Assembly (NCBI GenBank): GCA_009726125.1
Contig: WLIT01000001.1
Span: 1 to 64,000 of the forward strand
Length of the DNA: 64,000 bases
Direction of reading: 5' to 3'
Source of the DNA: Actinomycetota bacterium
GTDB lineage: Bacteria > Actinomycetota > Actinomycetes > Nanopelagicales > Nanopelagicaceae
The notes below the pieces were generated by a model. That model searched no databases. It saw nothing but the letters and a program-made list of their open reading frames with translations, and had not been told where the DNA came from. Shown one piece after another: positions 61,046 through 64,000 of the stretch. The position numbers and the translations under genes are program-made. How positions within the stretch are numbered: position 1 is the first letter of the stretch; each line of letters starts with the position of its first letter.

Positions 61046-62550
61046 TTGATATCTCGCATTTGGTGTGCCAAATTTATGGCGCGAATAACCGCAGCTGCCT
61101 TACTAACAGTCTCTTCTTCTTCGAGTTCAGGAACTGAATCAGCCACAATGCCCGCACCAGCTTGAACATATGCGCGACCATTTTTTATAAGCGCAGTTCT
61201 AATTGCAATACAAGAATCTAGATTTCCATGGAAATCCATATATGCAATTACGCCACCGTAAAGCCCGCGTCTTGTTGCTTCATGTTTTTCAATAATATTC
61301 ATGGCGCTAGGTTTTGGTGCACCAGATAGCGTCCCTGCAGGAAAGACACTTAGAAGCGCGTCTAGTGAGGAAACACCCTTTTTCAACTTGCTTGTAACAG
61401 TTGAAACCATATGCATAACGTGCGAATACTTTTCGATTTTCATTAATTCAATTACTTCTACCGATCCACTCTCACTTACTCGGGCTAGATCATTTCGGCC
61501 TAAATCAATGAGCATCACATGTTCAGCACGCTCTTTAGGATCATTCAATAACTCTGTTTCAAGCTGGGCATCAATCTCAGCGCTAGAAGAGCGCGGCCTA
61601 GTTCCGGCAATTGGATGAACCATTGCATTGCGGTCATCAACTTTAATCATGGCTTCAGGACTAGAACCTACAATAGTTATTCCAGAGCTAAGTTTAATAA
61701 AATACATGTAAGGACTTGGGTTTGTAGATCGCAGTGCTTGATAAATTAAGAATGGATCAACTGAAGTTTCAATCTCAAATCTTTGAGATAAAACTACTTG
61801 AAAGGCGTTGCCAGAGAAAATATCTTCTTTAATCTCCTTTACCGAGGTTATAAAATCTTTCTTCTCGGTGCGTCGAACTATCGGCAGGTCAGCTACGGTT
61901 TCCAGATAGTGGATATCCACATCGACAGGCTTCTCAAGTAATTTAACAATTCCTTTTAATCGCTCAAGTGTTTCGTTGTAACTCTCTTCAATTCGGTTAT
62001 CGGAACCATCCCAATTAATTGCATTTGCAATCAAAATTAACGAATTGTTTATATGGTCGAAGACCGCGAGATCACTGCACAATAAAAATTCATACATTGG
62101 AAGACCAAGATCATCTTTCGCCAGGTTATCTATACGCTCTAAAATTCGCACTGCGTCATAACCTAAATATCCAACCAAGCCACTTGTTAGTGGGGGCAAT
62201 CCTTCAATACGAGGTGAGCGCAACTGGGTTGAAGTTTTTCTTATTGCATCCAAATTCTTTTCGCCCTTTGGTGCTCCATCTGGAACGCTGCCAGACCAGG
62301 TTCCGACACCGTTCTCTTCGCGAAGCGTTGCGACTGCTGGTAAACCAATAAAAGAGTATCTCGACCATTTGCCATCATTCTCAGCTGATTCGAGAAGGAA
62401 TGTTCCCTCTCGGCTCATCGCTAATTTCTTATAAATTGTTAGCGGTGTTTCAGAATTAGCAAAGACTTTTACATGAAGCGGGATTATGTTGTTGCTTTTG
62501 GCATGCTTGCGAAATTGCTCGAGCGACATAACCTGATCAAATAACGACAT
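61042..62550 (-). CDS. trpE: Anthranilate synthase component I
   Basis: FSGNAFQVVLSQRFE, PIAGTRPRSSSAEID, FPAGTLSGAPKPSAM; ATG at 62550 preceded by GGAG (ORF track extends to 62670). Confidence 0.95.
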   Translation of the reverse strand: MSLFDQVMSLEQFRKHAKSNNIIPLHVKVFANSETPLTIYKKLAMSREGTFLLESAENDGKWSRYSFIGLPAVATLREENGVGTWSGSVPDGAPKGEKNLDAIRKTSTQLRSPRIEGLPPLTSGLVGYLGYDAVRILERIDNLAKDDLGLPMYEFLLCSDLAVFDHINNSLILIANAINWDGSDNRIEESYNETLERLKGIVKLLEKPVDVDIHYLETVADLPIVRRTEKKDFITSVKEIKEDIFSGNAFQVVLSQRFEIETSVDPFLIYQALRSTNPSPYMYFIKLSSGITIVGSSPEAMIKVDDRNAMVHPIAGTRPRSSSAEIDAQLETELLNDPKERAEHVMLIDLGRNDLARVSESGSVEVIELMKIEKYSHVMHMVSTVTSKLKKGVSSLDALLSVFPAGTLSGAPKPSAMNIIEKHEATRRGLYGGVIAYMDFHGNLDSCIAIRTALIKNGRAYVQAGAGIVADSVPELEEEETVSKAAAVIRAINLAHQMRDIK

Positions 62551-62662
62551 CAGCGCGCTCCGATTGAGCTTCGTGAAATGGGGAGGCATGCCAACATTTG
62601 GACAGTCTACACTGACACCTATTCTTGATAGCGGGTGATTAATAAGTTCGAAGAGGAGGAAC

Positions 62663-63709
62663 ATGTCCATCGGTATTGAATCCTTGATAAGCGATTTAAA
62701 AATTGGCCGTGATCATTCTGCGGAATCTGCTGAATGGATTATGAGTGAGATCCTTCAAGGCAAGCTAACTGATGAACAAATTGCAAATTGGATAACTGCA
62801 CTCAGCGCTAAGGGTGAGACGCCAGAAGAAATCGAATTCTTTATCAACATTATGTATCGATACGCACTTCCAATTGATATTTCACAGCGTGCAGTAGACC
62901 CTGTTGGCACTGGAGGCGATGGCTTCAATACGATAAATATTTCAACAACTTCTGCGATTATCGCTGCTGCTGCAGGAAGTATTGTTGCAAAACACGGATC
63001 TGTTGCCGCAACCTCGAAATCAGGTTCCGCGGATGTACTCGTTGAACTTGGAATAAATATTGATTTAGATGGCAAGACCAATGAGGACTCAATCAGCAAA
63101 TTTGGAATTGCTTTTATGAAGGCGACTAAATATCACAGCTCTTTGCGATATGCAGCTCCAGCACGCCGCGCAATTGGAAAGCCAACTGTATTTAATGTGC
63201 TTGGACCGCTTTCAAATCCAAGTAAGCCAAAAGCATTTGCCCTGGGAATTGCGCCGCAAAATCGCTTTGATTTAATGAGCGAAGTAATGCGCAATCGAGG
63301 TGCCGATGGATTTATAGTTCGCGGTAATGATGGAATGGATGAGATAACTATTGTTACGTCAACAAAGGTTCGAGAAATATTTGATGGCAAGCAAAAAGAT
63401 TATGAAATTACCCCAGAGGATTTTGGATTTAAAAGAGATTCAATTGATACCTTGCGTGGTGGATTGCCGGCAGAAAATGCCGCAATTATTCGAGATTATT
63501 TAGCAGGCAAGCAAGGACCAATCAGAGATGCGCTTTTATTGAATTCGGGTTTAACAATTGCCGCTTATAACGGAAAACATGAGAAAGATATTCATGAGCA
63601 GATAAAGGTTGGGATTGAAAGTGCAACCGATGCAATCGATTCAGGAAGCGCACTTAATTTATTAAACGATTGGGGAAGTTATACCCAAGAAGTAGGTGGC
63701 AAGGCATGA
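62663..63709 (+). CDS. trpD: Anthranilate phosphoribosyltransferase
   Basis: DPVGTGGDGFNTINISTTSAIIAAAAG, KHGSVAATSKSGSADVLVELG. Confidence 0.97.
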   Translation: MSIGIESLISDLKIGRDHSAESAEWIMSEILQGKLTDEQIANWITALSAKGETPEEIEFFINIMYRYALPIDISQRAVDPVGTGGDGFNTINISTTSAIIAAAAGSIVAKHGSVAATSKSGSADVLVELGINIDLDGKTNEDSISKFGIAFMKATKYHSSLRYAAPARRAIGKPTVFNVLGPLSNPSKPKAFALGIAPQNRFDLMSEVMRNRGADGFIVRGNDGMDEITIVTSTKVREIFDGKQKDYEITPEDFGFKRDSIDTLRGGLPAENAAIIRDYLAGKQGPIRDALLLNSGLTIAAYNGKHEKDIHEQIKVGIESATDAIDSGSALNLLNDWGSYTQEVGGKA

Positions 63710-64000
63710 GCGCACCCAATATTCTCGTAGTAGATAACTTTGATTCATTTGTCTTCAACTTAGTAAATTATTTGAATGAGCTTGGCGCAAAGACAACTGT
63801 CATTCGTAACGATGAATTGAATAGTATTAATTTCTCAGACTTTGATGGAATTTTAATCTCTCCCGGACCGGGGCACCCAAGTGAGGCTGCGGGCACCCTT
63901 GATGCAATCGCATATGCAACCCAAAATAGTATGCCGTTACTTGGAATCTGCTTAGGTCATCAAGCCATCGGTGAAGCATTTGGAGGAACTGTAGATCGAG
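63706..64000 (+). CDS. trpG: Anthranilate/aminodeoxychorismate synthase glutamine amidotransferase (truncated by window edge)
   Basis: Translates MSAPNILVVDNFDSFVFNLVNYL...GILISPGPGHPSEAAGT...LLGICLGHQAIGEAFGG; overlaps the trpD stop by 4 bp. Confidence 0.93.
   Translation, partial: MSAPNILVVDNFDSFVFNLVNYLNELGAKTTVIRNDELNSINFSDFDGILISPGPGHPSEAAGTLDAIAYATQNSMPLLGICLGHQAIGEAFGGTVDR

Noticed and set aside
62551-62670. N-terminal extension of the trpE ORF to 62670, overlapping trpD
   Set aside because: ATG 62550 has a GGAG Shine-Dalgarno and the extension MDMFLLFELINHPLSRIG... is not TrpE-like; it would also overlap the trpD start.

Overview
The window is a compact, low-GC actinobacterial chromosome segment spanning the replication origin. 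The order rpmH-rnpA-yidD-yidC-jag-rsmG-parA-parB | dnaA-dnaN-recF-dciA-gyrB-gyrA-tRNA-Ile-tRNA-Ala, together with HspR, DUF5318 and MurT/GatD, points to a streamlined freshwater-type actinobacterium (acI/Nanopelagicales-like; this is inference and was not searched). Both ends are truncated: rpsF on the left and trpG/pabA on the right. Almost everything is core or housekeeping: murJ, trxBA, dnaK-grpE-dnaJ-hspR, pyrE, hppA, topA, an MFS-thymidylate kinase fusion, holB, murT-gatD, a DEAD helicase, htrA, and trpECBA divergent from trpDG. I found no CRISPR array, IS element, prophage or recognisable defence system. The parts worth a second look are mostly non-coding or architectural: a possible insertion at tRNA-Ala carrying one large unknown secreted protein, a DnaA-trio/DnaA-box origin, parS sites embedded in start regions, nested inverted repeats before gyrB, hairpins before rpsF and the DEAD helicase, a 27-bp-period repeat between jag and yidC, and the lack of any intergenic space at all six convergent gene junctions.
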